Below the pieces are notes generated by a model, which made no database searches, was not told where the DNA came from, and saw only the letters and a program-made list of their open reading frames with translations. This document shows, piece by piece, positions 24,565-31,946 of a stretch of 64,000 nt of DNA. Position numbers and translations under genes: made by a program. Position 1 is the stretch's first letter. Each line of letters opens with the position of its first letter. The DNA comes from a virus: positions 1 through 64,000 of IMG/VR virus record IMGVR_UViG_3300029911_000026, one strand, 5' to 3'.

Positions 24565-25764
24565 TGGTCCTGCCTCCTGGCATCGGCACGTCTTTGTGGA
24601 CGGCAGAGCTGAATCCCTTACTGCGCATCGGGCGCCGCAGCGACCCGAATCTACAAGGGCAACGTGGTTCACCACGATGTCCTCTTGATGGCCTATGCCG
24701 GGAGCGTCTTCGACATACTCGCAGTCGTATCCCAGCGACAACTCGACCTTATCATCCACTGCAAGCCCTGTTTCCCGGTCGTAAAGCAGCCCGATGATCG
24801 CCTGGTCGCAGATGAGCAGGTCGGCCACCAGGAGCATCTCGTCCGGCGGGGACCCGCGGCGGGCCTGGATCATGATGCCAGCGGCGAGCTCTTTCCAGTT
24901 GGCGGGATTGACCTCGCCATCGGGGTAGAGTTCCGGGTCCGGGTGCTCGTTGATGAGCGGCTTGCCGTTGGCGCTATCGATGACGACGGACTTGAATACG
25001 TCCTCTGGACGGCGGTCGATATGTACCAACCCGTCCGGGCCGGGCTTGAGCGGAGTCTCATCCGGCCCGTAGATCTGGATACCGGTGCGGGCGATGGGCG
25101 TGTTTTGGCAGTAGAGGAAGCCTTCGGGGGTGAGGAAGCGGTTCGGGCCGATCTTCTCGGTTGTGTAGAACCGCATATCGGTGGTCTTGCCGTCGAGAGA
25201 GCCAGGAAACATCTCACGAAGAACTTCCCGCACTACATAAGAAGGGAGCCCCGTAGCTTGGCTAAGCTCAGAAGGCGTCTTGCGACCTTCCTTCATGGCT
25301 GCTTGAACGAGCTCCTTAGAAGTCTTCGTGTCCTGCGTCTTTCCGAGCGCTTCGCGAGCCTTGGCTTGCTTCTCCTGCGGAGAGAGCTTCTCCCAGGACT
25401 CAAGGCTCAGGCCAAGCTTCTCCCGGATCTCGCTCGCCATGATGTCGTGGGTTGAGTCGTGCGTACCCTCGTGCGGCCCTTTCTCTTTGCTCTGCCCGCA
25501 ATGTACGCAACGATCAGGCTGGGCCGGATGGCCGAGATACGAGCCGGTCGGCTCGAACTTGTGAGGCAAATGCGGCTGCGGGAAGGCGTCTTCTGTCCTG
25601 CTCAACAGGCGGTTGGCTTCTTCAAGGGCCTGGCCGCGCGTCAGGCGCTCTTCTTTCTCAAAATAGGCCACAAGCTCCGCGCGTTTCACGTTCTCCGGGA
25701 TTCGCTTGGTAAGAATGGCCTGTGCCGGGGTGTATGAATCGACCGTGAAGGCAAGCGACTTCAT
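23761..25764 (-). CDS. Prohead protease (DUF2213 type) fused to scaffold
   Basis: 667 residues. Residues about 200-375 carry DUF2213 features: PLINEHPDPELYP, VELSLGYDCEYVEDAPG and VVNHVALVDSGRCG. An insert near residues 85-105 has CVHCGQSKEKGPHEGTHDSTHD, a likely zinc or linker element, and residues about 110-195 resemble small helix-turn-helix segments. From about 400 on the protein is a highly charged Lys/Glu coiled coil typical of scaffold, ending with a capsid-binding-like helical tail. It would assemble the procapsid and then degrade the scaffold. Confidence 0.8.
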   Translation of the reverse strand: MKSLAFTVDSYTPAQAILTKRIPENVKRAELVAYFEKEERLTRGQALEEANRLLSRTEDAFPQPHLPHKFEPTGSYLGHPAQPDRCVHCGQSKEKGPHEGTHDSTHDIMASEIREKLGLSLESWEKLSPQEKQAKAREALGKTQDTKTSKELVQAAMKEGRKTPSELSQATGLPSYVVREVLREMFPGSLDGKTTDMRFYTTEKIGPNRFLTPEGFLYCQNTPIARTGIQIYGPDETPLKPGPDGLVHIDRRPEDVFKSVVIDSANGKPLINEHPDPELYPDGEVNPANWKELAAGIMIQARRGSPPDEMLLVADLLICDQAIIGLLYDRETGLAVDDKVELSLGYDCEYVEDAPGIGHQEDIVVNHVALVDSGRCGARCAVRDSALPSTKTCRCQEAGPMTFDAAKRNLRKALDSKDAKEIDAAMKELDKAKDEEVEEAEKKAKEEAKDKKKSKDADGEEEWTPEKISARFEAHDAKFKAHDSAMEGLEGRIKACEEATTHDEESKEEEKKTEDAMEEEAPEGTGDKARKSKDSAYLEESVQATISGCEIIAPGLHYPTFDSATPRRKTLDTICALRRRALGVFASTMDGAGTVAALRGGKVLTQDGLTKMTCDDVRTIFRGAVAAKGRSNSEPERISATRTHDAKPTLTLADLNKRNRALFPDNK

Positions 25765-25775
25765 GGACTCCCCTT

Positions 25776-26363
25776 TTAGAGCAAGCCCTTGTTGGCGGAT
25801 ACGACGAGGCGGACGGATGCGCTGGTCCCGGTGAAGGTGCCAGAGGTCACGAATCGAACGCCCGTAAGCCCACTCAGGTTCACTATGAACAGGCCAGTGG
25901 TGGTCACGGTCTGGGTCGTGGCGAGGGTGCCGGCCGCGGTGATCGCTGCGCTATTCAGCGCGAACCAATGCACGTTGTCATTCGTGCCCTGGATACCGAG
26001 GGTGACGGTCGTCAGGGAGGTTCCGTAGACGGTGAAGGTTCCGTAGCTGGCGCCGCCGAGGACCATGGTCGAGCTGGTCTGGCTGGTCGCGGTGAAGCTC
26101 TGAACCGGATAGGCTATGTTCGGGGAGATGGTAGGCGTGGCTCCGGAGACGACCTGAGCGTGGGAGGGCCGCGCGGCCAGGAAGCACATGCAGAGGCAGA
26201 ACGCCAAGGCGATGCGGGGCGTTCGCTTGGGCGATTCGCCGCTGGAGGCATAGGCCAGGAGCGCGCAGACGACCAGCGCCGGGATGAGCAGGGCAGGGAT
26301 GAAAATGCCGAGCACGACGGCGGCAACAGTGAGGACGATGGAGAGGGTGCGAAGCTTGCGCAT
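25776..26363 (-). CDS. Membrane-anchored or exported beta protein in the capsid region
   Basis: 195 residues from the ATG at 26363 (AGGAG upstream). Two hydrophobic segments are present: about 6-42 (LSIVLTVAAVVLGIFIPALLIPALVVCALLAYA) and about 55-70 (LAFCLCMCFLAARPSHA, then QV, signal-peptidase-like). The C-terminal 110 residues form a Thr/Ser-rich beta domain (STMVLGGASYGTFTVYGTSLTTVTLGIQGTNDNVHW). Such a protein between MuF and capsid genes is unusual. Function unknown. Confidence 0.55.
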   Translation of the reverse strand: MRKLRTLSIVLTVAAVVLGIFIPALLIPALVVCALLAYASSGESPKRTPRIALAFCLCMCFLAARPSHAQVVSGATPTISPNIAYPVQSFTATSQTSSTMVLGGASYGTFTVYGTSLTTVTLGIQGTNDNVHWFALNSAAITAAGTLATTQTVTTTGLFIVNLSGLTGVRFVTSGTFTGTSASVRLVVSANKGLL

Positions 26364-26398
26364 TGGCGGTGACTCCTGAAAGCAGGTTACCGTATGCG

Positions 26399-26647
26399 TC
26401 AAGCCGCCTTTCCGGATTCCGGAATCGTGAGGACCAGCGGGCCGGTTTCCCGGAGGCAGATGCACTCACCTTCATGCCCTTGCTGGAGAAGACACCGCTG
26501 CCACCGAGCCCATGGTCCAACCGATGACTTGCAGCGGCCTTCGTTGACCGGTCGAGCGTGGATCCGCCCGTAGGTGTGTGGGATGGCGGCCATCGCCGCG
26601 GTAGCGCGGTCGGTGAACTCGCGGCGGGTTATGGAGACTCCGCTCAT
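26399..26647 (-). CDS. Small Cys/His protein ending in the repeat-encoded tag
   Basis: 82 residues. CKSSVGPWARWQRCLLQQGHEGECICL resembles the CxLPxGHxGxH pattern of two genes at 27.3-27.9 kb, suggesting a metal site. The last residues IPESGKAA are encoded by the palindrome. Overlaps its upstream neighbour by 4 nt. Confidence 0.6.
   Translation of the reverse strand: MSGVSITRREFTDRATAAMAAIPHTYGRIHARPVNEGRCKSSVGPWARWQRCLLQQGHEGECICLRETGPLVLTIPESGKAA
26410..26424. repeat. Dispersed palindrome, copy 6 (C-terminal codons)
   Basis: Exact TTCCGGATTCCGGAA, read as Ile-Pro-Glu-Ser-Gly-Lys just before a stop codon. Confidence 0.95.
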
Positions 26648-26943
26648 GCGTAGCTGAGGAACTGGAGCAGGAAGGTCGCAACGTAGGTGATCAGGTTGCT
26701 CGACCCGTCGAGCTTGGGCGGAGCCGTCATGAAGGTCAGCCGGAGGATGGAGCCCGCAATCGTAGCCGTGACGCCTGTAACAACCGCGCTGGCCGCTCCG
26801 AGGACGACAAGGCTCTGGATACCCTGCGGTTGCTGGCCGGTGAAGTTCAACCCGAGCGGGAGCGTCGAGAGGTCCACCGCGAAGGTGGTCGAAGTGCCAT
26901 CTACCGTGAAGTCGAGCGTCGTCGAGCGGACGGGCGTGATCAT
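26644..26943 (-). CDS. Small beta-rich hypothetical protein
   Basis: 99 residues from the ATG at 26943. The sequence (TTLDFTVDGTSTTFAVDLSTLPLGLNFTGQ and IQSLVVLGAASAVVTGVTATIAGSILRLTF) looks like a compact beta sandwich, possibly a capsid decoration element. SD is weak (AAGGGA at -13); translation may depend on the Tat-like mini-gene just upstream, which stops 4 nt before. Confidence 0.55.
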   Translation of the reverse strand: MITPVRSTTLDFTVDGTSTTFAVDLSTLPLGLNFTGQQPQGIQSLVVLGAASAVVTGVTATIAGSILRLTFMTAPPKLDGSSNLITYVATFLLQFLSYA

Positions 26944-26947
26944 GGGT

Positions 26948-27070
26948 CTATGGTATCCCTTCCCCGAAATCAGCTTCGGTGAAGCCAAGGCTTTCGGCGT
27001 AGCGCGGCTTCGGGATGGCCGGTGTTACTGCGGCGAGAGCGGCGGTGCGAAGGAAGCTGCGGCGGTTCAT
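26948..27070 (-). CDS. 40-residue protein with twin-arginine signal motif
   Basis: The ATG at 27070 has GGAG at 7-nt spacing and overlaps the stop of the upstream gene (ATGA). The product MNRRSFLRTAALAAVTPAIP continues to 40 residues; NRRSFLRT matches the Tat consensus and is followed by a weakly hydrophobic Ala-rich stretch and a Pro-rich end. Almost nothing remains after a predicted signal peptide. It may be a remnant, a fusion partner or a short exported peptide. Confidence 0.55.
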   Translation of the reverse strand: MNRRSFLRTAALAAVTPAIPKPRYAESLGFTEADFGEGIP

Positions 27071-27276
27071 GCTCTATCTCCGTATCGCAAAGTGTCCCAT
27101 CGAGCGATGCTGTCCAATGCCGATTCTACTCGGGCGTTCGGGCCAAGCGCTTGCTCGATGCGCGACTTGTGGTGAATCTCCATCGGGAAGCGATCGTAGC
27201 CACCGCGGGCGAGGTCGCGGCAGATCGAGCCTGGTGCGGCCTGGCAGGTCGGACAGCGGGTGTCGAGCGGCTTCAT
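27067..27276 (-). CDS. Small zinc-finger protein
   Basis: 69 residues from the ATG at 27276. RCPTCQAAPGSICRDLARGGYDRFPMEIHHKSRI has the CPxC...PGxxC...H pattern of a small phage zinc finger. Start and stop overlap neighbouring ORFs by 4 nt each. The function is unknown; DNA or RNA binding is possible. Confidence 0.6.
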   Translation of the reverse strand: MKPLDTRCPTCQAAPGSICRDLARGGYDRFPMEIHHKSRIEQALGPNARVESALDSIARWDTLRYGDRA

Positions 27277-27323
27277 GCCCGGACCCAATAGGTCAGGTAC
27301 TTATCGTTCACGTTCACGTTCAC
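27273..27323 (-). CDS. Possible 16-codon leader peptide
   Basis: A GTG at 27323 with GAGG nearby opens MNVNVNDKYLTYWVRA, ending in a TGA that overlaps the ATG of the zinc-finger gene (ATGA). The first codons come from a triplicated GTGAAC. Too short to be sure; could couple translation of the next gene. Confidence 0.3.
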   Translation of the reverse strand: MNVNVNDKYLTYWVRA

Positions 27324-27344
27324 GTCCTCAAATCGTAAAGGAAA

Positions 27345-27512
27345 TTATTCTAAAGGCCACTGCCACCAACATCCAACGGTATCTCTGTGGACTCCTGCGT
27401 GGCCTTTTGGCAGGATGCAATCGGAAATTGGTCCAGTCCAAGGCTGCATATTATTACCGCAAGACTCTGAAAATAAGGGAGGCTTCGGCGACTGCTCAAT
27501 TGGGTTGTCCAT
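27345..27512 (-). CDS. Small protein with CxLPxGHxGxH motif
   Basis: 55 residues from the ATG at 27512. CGNNMQPWTGPISDCILPKGHAGVH carries the same motif as the upstream membrane protein (CYLPIGHEGDH), so these are partial paralogues. Cys and His probably bind a metal. Role unknown. Confidence 0.6.
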   Translation of the reverse strand: MDNPIEQSPKPPLFSESCGNNMQPWTGPISDCILPKGHAGVHRDTVGCWWQWPLE

Positions 27513-27900
27513 CTGGCCTCGCCATTCTGCGCGTCTGCGCGTCGATCGTTGCCTCGTCCAATTCTCTCCCGCGTGACCACATGCCAGCAACCGAGCAGTG
27601 GTCGCCTTCGTGACCGATGGGCAGGTAGCAGAGAAAGCGCGGGTCGCGGCCAGCATCGCGGTTCGCCAGCCAGGCCATGCCGAAGTTTACCGCATCGCAG
27701 GGGTTGTTCCGATGAACCGCGTGCGCGAAGGTTTTGGCCAACAGGATCAGGATGTTCCAGAGGCAGCCCGCCGCGCAGAATAGCGCGATCACGATGCCAG
27801 CCAAGCGGAAGGGCCGGCTGAAATGCTGCACGAAGGTTCCGCAAACAAAGATCACGATGCAGTTCCCGATGATGGTGCCGATGCGCACGACTGGATTCAT
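27496..27900 (-). CDS. Two-helix membrane protein with cytosolic Cys/His motif
   Basis: 134 residues. Two hydrophobic segments (about 6-25 and 33-58) are followed by a soluble tail holding CYLPIGHEGDHCSVAGMW. Overlaps both neighbours. Located between the regulator-like gene and small capsid-region genes. Function unknown. Confidence 0.6.
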   Translation of the reverse strand: MNPVVRIGTIIGNCIVIFVCGTFVQHFSRPFRLAGIVIALFCAAGCLWNILILLAKTFAHAVHRNNPCDAVNFGMAWLANRDAGRDPRFLCYLPIGHEGDHCSVAGMWSRGRELDEATIDAQTRRMARPDGQPN

Positions 27901-28928
27901 TTGGATCCCTTCTTCTCCGGCTCCAGCCAGAGGTAAAGCATAGACCCGACCTTGCGCTCCAAAAGCACGCGACCAGCTTCCTTGGCCCGGCGCCGGATGT
28001 GGACCAGCGTGTTCCCCGCATGGCGCTCGTCGCGGTTCTCCACTTCCTCAGCGTGGCCAGGGGCGAGCGCGAGCAGCTTGGCCCAGAGCGCTCCGGAGCG
28101 GCCCATGGGAGGGCGGAGGCGGGGCTTCTCCGGTGGGAGATCTTCGATCTTGATCGTGCGCGATGTCAGCTTGTCCAAGTGGCCTCCCATGACGTTTGCC
28201 TCGACTGTCAGGGTAACCTCTTCTGGGGCTGTGCTTTCCGTGGAAATATCGGGCGCTTTCTGGACAATTCCCCAATGGATGAGCCGACCCTCCATCTGGA
28301 CAATTTGGATGGCTCCGGCACCGCGCAAAAGCGAGCAGATGGCCGAACAGGTCTCAATGCCGAGGCCGGTTCTTTCGGCAAGCTCCCGAGAGGTTCTTGC
28401 GCCGTTTTTGATGGCGTCGAGGACGATCACCTTCTGCGGCCGGTCATCCAAGGCGACCCTGTGAGCTGGACCGATGCCAAAGGTGCGTGGTGCCGCATTG
28501 CGCTTCGGAGCCTTCTCGTTGACCCAGAGCGTCCCGTCCTTCATCTTCGTGCCGTTGCAGATGTAGCCGTGGAACCGGGTGCATCTCCCACTCTTGTTCT
28601 CCCAGCTCAATTGCTGGTCGCACCCGGCCACAATGCAAGTCTTTCCGCTGTAGCGCGAGATGGGTGTCGCATAGGGCCGTCGTCCCGGTTCAACTTTCCG
28701 GATTCCGGAAAGCATCGAGCGAGGGGAGGGGGTTGGCCTCTCGACCGGCAGCGACTTTCTATCGCGCTTCTGGCAGGGGTTGCACTGATCCTCATGGTTG
28801 TACTGCGAGAGGATCGTGGGGCAGGTCGCGCAGCGGCGAACGGGCGCGCCGATTGGCACCACTGACAAGTCCTCTTCCTCGTGCGGAGCCACCGAGGATT
28901 CCGTGCGCATCGGGAAATGGTGAGCCAT
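27897..28928 (-). CDS. Zinc-ribbon and winged-helix-like DNA-binding protein, regulator candidate
   Basis: 343 residues. The N-terminal third has CATCPTILSQYNHEDQCNPCQ and CIVAGCDQQLSWENKSGRCTRFHGYIC, two probable zinc sites. Residues about 160-220 (QKVIVLDAIKNGARTSRELAERTGLGIETCSAICSLLRGAGAIQIVQMEGRLIHWGIV) look like a winged helix. The C-terminus has HIRRRAKEAGRVLLERKVGSMLYLWLEP, a second helix-turn-helix-like part. It is the first gene after a phage-type promoter, with the ATG 7 nt from the -10 box. A transcription-control role is inferred from domains and position. Confidence 0.6.
   Translation of the reverse strand: MAHHFPMRTESSVAPHEEEDLSVVPIGAPVRRCATCPTILSQYNHEDQCNPCQKRDRKSLPVERPTPSPRSMLSGIRKVEPGRRPYATPISRYSGKTCIVAGCDQQLSWENKSGRCTRFHGYICNGTKMKDGTLWVNEKAPKRNAAPRTFGIGPAHRVALDDRPQKVIVLDAIKNGARTSRELAERTGLGIETCSAICSLLRGAGAIQIVQMEGRLIHWGIVQKAPDISTESTAPEEVTLTVEANVMGGHLDKLTSRTIKIEDLPPEKPRLRPPMGRSGALWAKLLALAPGHAEEVENRDERHAGNTLVHIRRRAKEAGRVLLERKVGSMLYLWLEPEKKGSK
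28696..28710. repeat. Dispersed palindrome, copy 7 (inside regulator candidate)
   Basis: Exact TTCCGGATTCCGGAA, read in frame as Leu-Ser-Gly-Ile-Arg-Lys. Confidence 0.95.
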
Positions 28929-28935
28929 AGGCGTA

Positions 28936-28964
28936 ACACTAACACAATAACAATAGACATGCAA
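28936..28964 (-). promoter_or_regulatory. Phage-type promoter, leaderless output
   Basis: TTGCAT, 17-nt spacer, TAGTGT with TGT before the -10. The ATG of the downstream gene follows the -10 by 7 nt. Confidence 0.6.
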
Positions 28965-29008
28965 CCTGCTGCGAACCGCCCGCCTCTAAGCCCGCTGAGG
29001 TACTTCCA

Positions 29009-29191
29009 ATGCCGCCCTACGTCAACATCGTCCTGCTCGCCTTCGCCGTGCTCTGCTTCTTCATCGCTGCCTTCTTCTGGAGTTCGGCGCCCGCGGGTCC
29101 GGCACCGACAACCTGGCAGTCGCGCATCTCGTTCGGATGGCTCGGGATGTTCTTCCTCGCGCTGGCATTGCTGTTCGGCCAGCGGCTATAG
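29009..29191 (+). CDS. Small two-helix membrane protein on the opposite strand
   Basis: 60 residues on the plus strand, the only convincing gene in that direction. GAGG lies 8 nt before the ATG. Two hydrophobic helices (VNIVLLAFAVLCFFIAAFFW and FGWLGMFFLALALLFG) are separated by a short polar loop. It occupies a gap without a minus-strand gene and ends tail to tail with the MuF gene, overlapping by 6 nt. Holin-like or envelope-acting; no plus-strand promoter is obvious. Confidence 0.55.
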   Translation: MPPYVNIVLLAFAVLCFFIAAFFWSSAPAGPAPTTWQSRISFGWLGMFFLALALLFGQRL

Positions 29192-30022
29192 GTCCGGAAT
29201 CTGTGGCTCTGGCCAACATCTGCAGTTGAAAATCTGGCCGGCATGTGCCCTCTGTCCGCCTGACCCTGAGATGGGCGGGTCGTCCCAACGAATGAACCTG
29301 CCTTCCAGGGCGCGGTGGGAGCCGATGAAGCGCGCGCGCTCGGCGGGCGGCATACTCAGGGCCGGTCTTACGTCCGAGTCTTTGCGGGTGCGCCAAACGT
29401 AACCCTCGGAGCCGATATGCTGCGCGCGCGCCTGGACCAGCAGGGATGACGTGCGCGCTACTTCCGTCCGAGCAATGAGCTTGGCGCGGCCGATGGTGAC
29501 GTTGCCGCTCTCTCGGATCTCGTCTGCGATCTCTGCTGCCCGGCGGCCGGTGAGCTGGGCCTCGCGGGTGAGATGGTGGACGCGCTGGGCGGCTTCGAGC
29601 GGGAGGCTCTTGATCAAGAGGACTTGCTCGTCCATCAGGTTGCGGCGGAGTAGGCCGGTGGGGGCTTCTTCTACCTCGCGGTGGAGTGCGCGACCTATCT
29701 CCGCACCGAATTGACGCCATGCTCGGAGGTCCTGCTGGGAAACCTGCGCTTGCATCCGTTCGGCGATTGACTTTGCCCACGGCGCAAGGGCCTCGGCGTA
29801 AGCGAGCAGGGAAGCCCGTAGGCTAGCGGGGTCAACGATGACGCCCGCCTCCTCAAAGCCGCGTACGAGCTGGCCAACCTGCCGTCCTACTCCGACCAAC
29901 TTCATGCCGAACTCGCGCTCTGCGATTGCCTTCATGCGGAAGCGCTCGCGGGTCTGCTTTCGGATGTCGGCGATCTCTTTGAGCGTTGGGCGCGCGGGCG
30001 GGGGTGTGGGCTTTGGGGCCAT
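29186..30022 (-). CDS. MuF-like head morphogenesis protein
   Basis: 278 residues. IGRAKLIARTEVARTSS, GYVWRTRKDSDVRPAL, LEGRFIRWDDPP and HAGQIFNCRCWPEP form the conserved C-terminal MuF domain. These proteins bind the portal and are packaged in the head. The N-terminal half is helical. It follows the portal and a small zinc protein. Confidence 0.85.
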   Translation of the reverse strand: MAPKPTPPPARPTLKEIADIRKQTRERFRMKAIAEREFGMKLVGVGRQVGQLVRGFEEAGVIVDPASLRASLLAYAEALAPWAKSIAERMQAQVSQQDLRAWRQFGAEIGRALHREVEEAPTGLLRRNLMDEQVLLIKSLPLEAAQRVHHLTREAQLTGRRAAEIADEIRESGNVTIGRAKLIARTEVARTSSLLVQARAQHIGSEGYVWRTRKDSDVRPALSMPPAERARFIGSHRALEGRFIRWDDPPISGSGGQRAHAGQIFNCRCWPEPQIPDL

Positions 30023-30393
30023 CAGGCTGTCTCGAAGCGGTTGGGCTTGAATTCATAGCCGGGCCAGGGAGCCTTGTGCGGGTCGATGATGGGCCGGCGG
30101 TGACGGATGGGAGAGATGGGAGCGGCGGGGCGGGGGTCCGGCTCGACCTCATCCTTATGCTCGCGGAGAAGCTGAATCAGGTAGGAGAGTGAGACGGTCT
30201 GCGGTCGCTCGTCCATCGGTAAGGGCTGGTCGAGGCACTTAGGGCAGTCGCGGCGCCCGCTCCCGATCTTGCGAGTGAAGTTGTCTCCGCACCGCTCGCA
30301 GACTTTCAGCTCCAGCCGGTTCGGGTCTATGCGGCGGGTCGTCCCTGACAACTCGAAGATGGCGACGGAGGCTGCGCAGGGTCGGCGTGGCAT
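30022..30393 (-). CDS. Zinc-ribbon hypothetical protein
   Basis: 123 residues. CERCGDNFTRKIGSGRRDCPKCLDQ is a four-Cys zinc ribbon. The C-terminus is Pro/Arg rich. Inserted between portal and MuF genes with single-base overlaps on both sides. Confidence 0.6.
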   Translation of the reverse strand: MPRRPCAASVAIFELSGTTRRIDPNRLELKVCERCGDNFTRKIGSGRRDCPKCLDQPLPMDERPQTVSLSYLIQLLREHKDEVEPDPRPAAPISPIRHRRPIIDPHKAPWPGYEFKPNRFETA

Positions 30394-31910
30394 CAGGGCT
30401 TCGCTCCAGGCTTCGGGGCGGGCTCCTCAACTCCTGGCTCCTCGCCGGCATTGACTTCGGCAACTTCGACCTTCGTCGCGGTGGGAACCTGCGCCTCTGC
30501 CTCGGCGTCCTCAATCACCTGGTCAGGAATCATGGTCCAGCGGCCGGTGCGCGTTCCGCTGTTACGCATCTCGCGCATGGCGACAACCGGGGTCACCACG
30601 CCCTTCTCGACCGCGTCGGTGAAGGTGCGGGTGTCGCGCTCGGCAATCTCGCTCTTCTCATTCTCGGTCAACTGCCAGAGCGACCGGAACTGGATACCGA
30701 AGCCGTCCGGAACTTTGATGCCCTCGCTCTGTGCGAGCATCCGGTACGTCATGGTCATGCCGATCTTGAGCTGGCGGTTCTGCTTCTGGAGGATGCCGTC
30801 ATAGTACGTCCGGAGGTCGGACTCGCCGCTGGAGTTCAAGCCGGCCGGTGACTGGCCGAGCAGCCGGACCAGGGGAACCTGCAGCGCTCCGCTGATCTGC
30901 ATGGCGAACTGCATCAGGACGTCGGCGAGGCCGGTATAGGCGGTCGTGCCGCCTTCTTTGTATTCGTCCTCGGCGTCGAGTAAGGTGATGCCCTCAGAGC
31001 TTGCGAACTGGCGCATCAGCTCGATTTGCTTGATGAGCCCTTCCATCGCCTTGCCGCCGGCGGCGGCGATCTCGCGGAGGCCCTTGATGGCGTAGGTGCG
31101 GATGTAGGCCTTGTATACCAACTGCCCAGCGCCGGTCGTCGCTGAGTCGAAGATGACCAGGCGGTCGAAGAGGCGCTCGAGAACTGAGATGCCCCACATG
31201 TTCTCGGCGACGCGCTGCCAGTAGGGGAGCCTGACGCCTTCCAGCCGGATGACCCGGGTGTAGTGAATCTTCTTCGTGCGGAGCCCGGGAGCGTTGGCGT
31301 CGACCGTGTAGAACTTCGGGAGGCCCATGAAGGGACCTTCCTCGGTGACCAGATCCTCCAGCGATGGTCGCACCATCCAGCGGTCGAGAACGATCTGCCC
31401 GCAGTATTGGCCCTTCCCTACGGTGTTGATCTTGAGCGGTGTCGAGTAATCCTGACCCTTGACCAGGTGTACGGCGATGCACCCGCCATAGAGTCTTGAC
31501 CATGCGACGTTGTCGGCTGTGGCTCCCCAGACATCGAGGCTGGTCGCGGCCTCTTCGATCTTGGTGCGGTCCTCGGCCTTGAGCTCGCCCAGGATGTCGA
31601 CGCCCGCGCGGGTCATGTCCTCCGCTACGACATCGATCGCCAGGCCGCCTATCCAGCTCCCGCGGTGTATCCATTCGAGCAGCGTGCGGATGCGGGTGAT
31701 CGGGTTGAAGCCATACGTACTCGAACTGAGCAGGTTGTCAGCGCCGACTCCGAGCTTCGCGGCGAAATTGTTGAAGCTGTCGAAGGTCTTGCCTGTAGCG
31801 GCGGAGCGGCCCTTGCGTTTCCTCGTCTGGGTCTGGAGAGCGTCGAGGGTTGCGGCCTCATCGGCCAGCGCTTGATCCCTCGTCTTAGTTGCGCTGCGCT
31901 TCGGCGGCAT
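30393..31910 (-). CDS. Portal protein (DUF1073 type)
   Basis: 505 residues from the ATG at 31910 (GGAGAG upstream); an earlier in-frame start lacks a SD. IDVVAEDMTRAGVDI, ARLYGGCIAVHLVKGQDY-like SRLYGGCIAVHL, PYWQRVAENMWGISVLERLFDRL and QVPLVRLLGQSPAGLNSSGESDLRTYYDGI match DUF1073 portals. The dodecameric portal is the DNA gate and packaging motor dock. C-terminal tail is Glu/Pro/Lys rich. Confidence 0.85.
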   Translation of the reverse strand: MPPKRSATKTRDQALADEAATLDALQTQTRKRKGRSAATGKTFDSFNNFAAKLGVGADNLLSSSTYGFNPITRIRTLLEWIHRGSWIGGLAIDVVAEDMTRAGVDILGELKAEDRTKIEEAATSLDVWGATADNVAWSRLYGGCIAVHLVKGQDYSTPLKINTVGKGQYCGQIVLDRWMVRPSLEDLVTEEGPFMGLPKFYTVDANAPGLRTKKIHYTRVIRLEGVRLPYWQRVAENMWGISVLERLFDRLVIFDSATTGAGQLVYKAYIRTYAIKGLREIAAAGGKAMEGLIKQIELMRQFASSEGITLLDAEDEYKEGGTTAYTGLADVLMQFAMQISGALQVPLVRLLGQSPAGLNSSGESDLRTYYDGILQKQNRQLKIGMTMTYRMLAQSEGIKVPDGFGIQFRSLWQLTENEKSEIAERDTRTFTDAVEKGVVTPVVAMREMRNSGTRTGRWTMIPDQVIEDAEAEAQVPTATKVEVAEVNAGEEPGVEEPAPKPGAKP

Positions 31911-31946
31911 CGAGACTCTCCGGATGAGCGATGGTAGCACGAAGTC

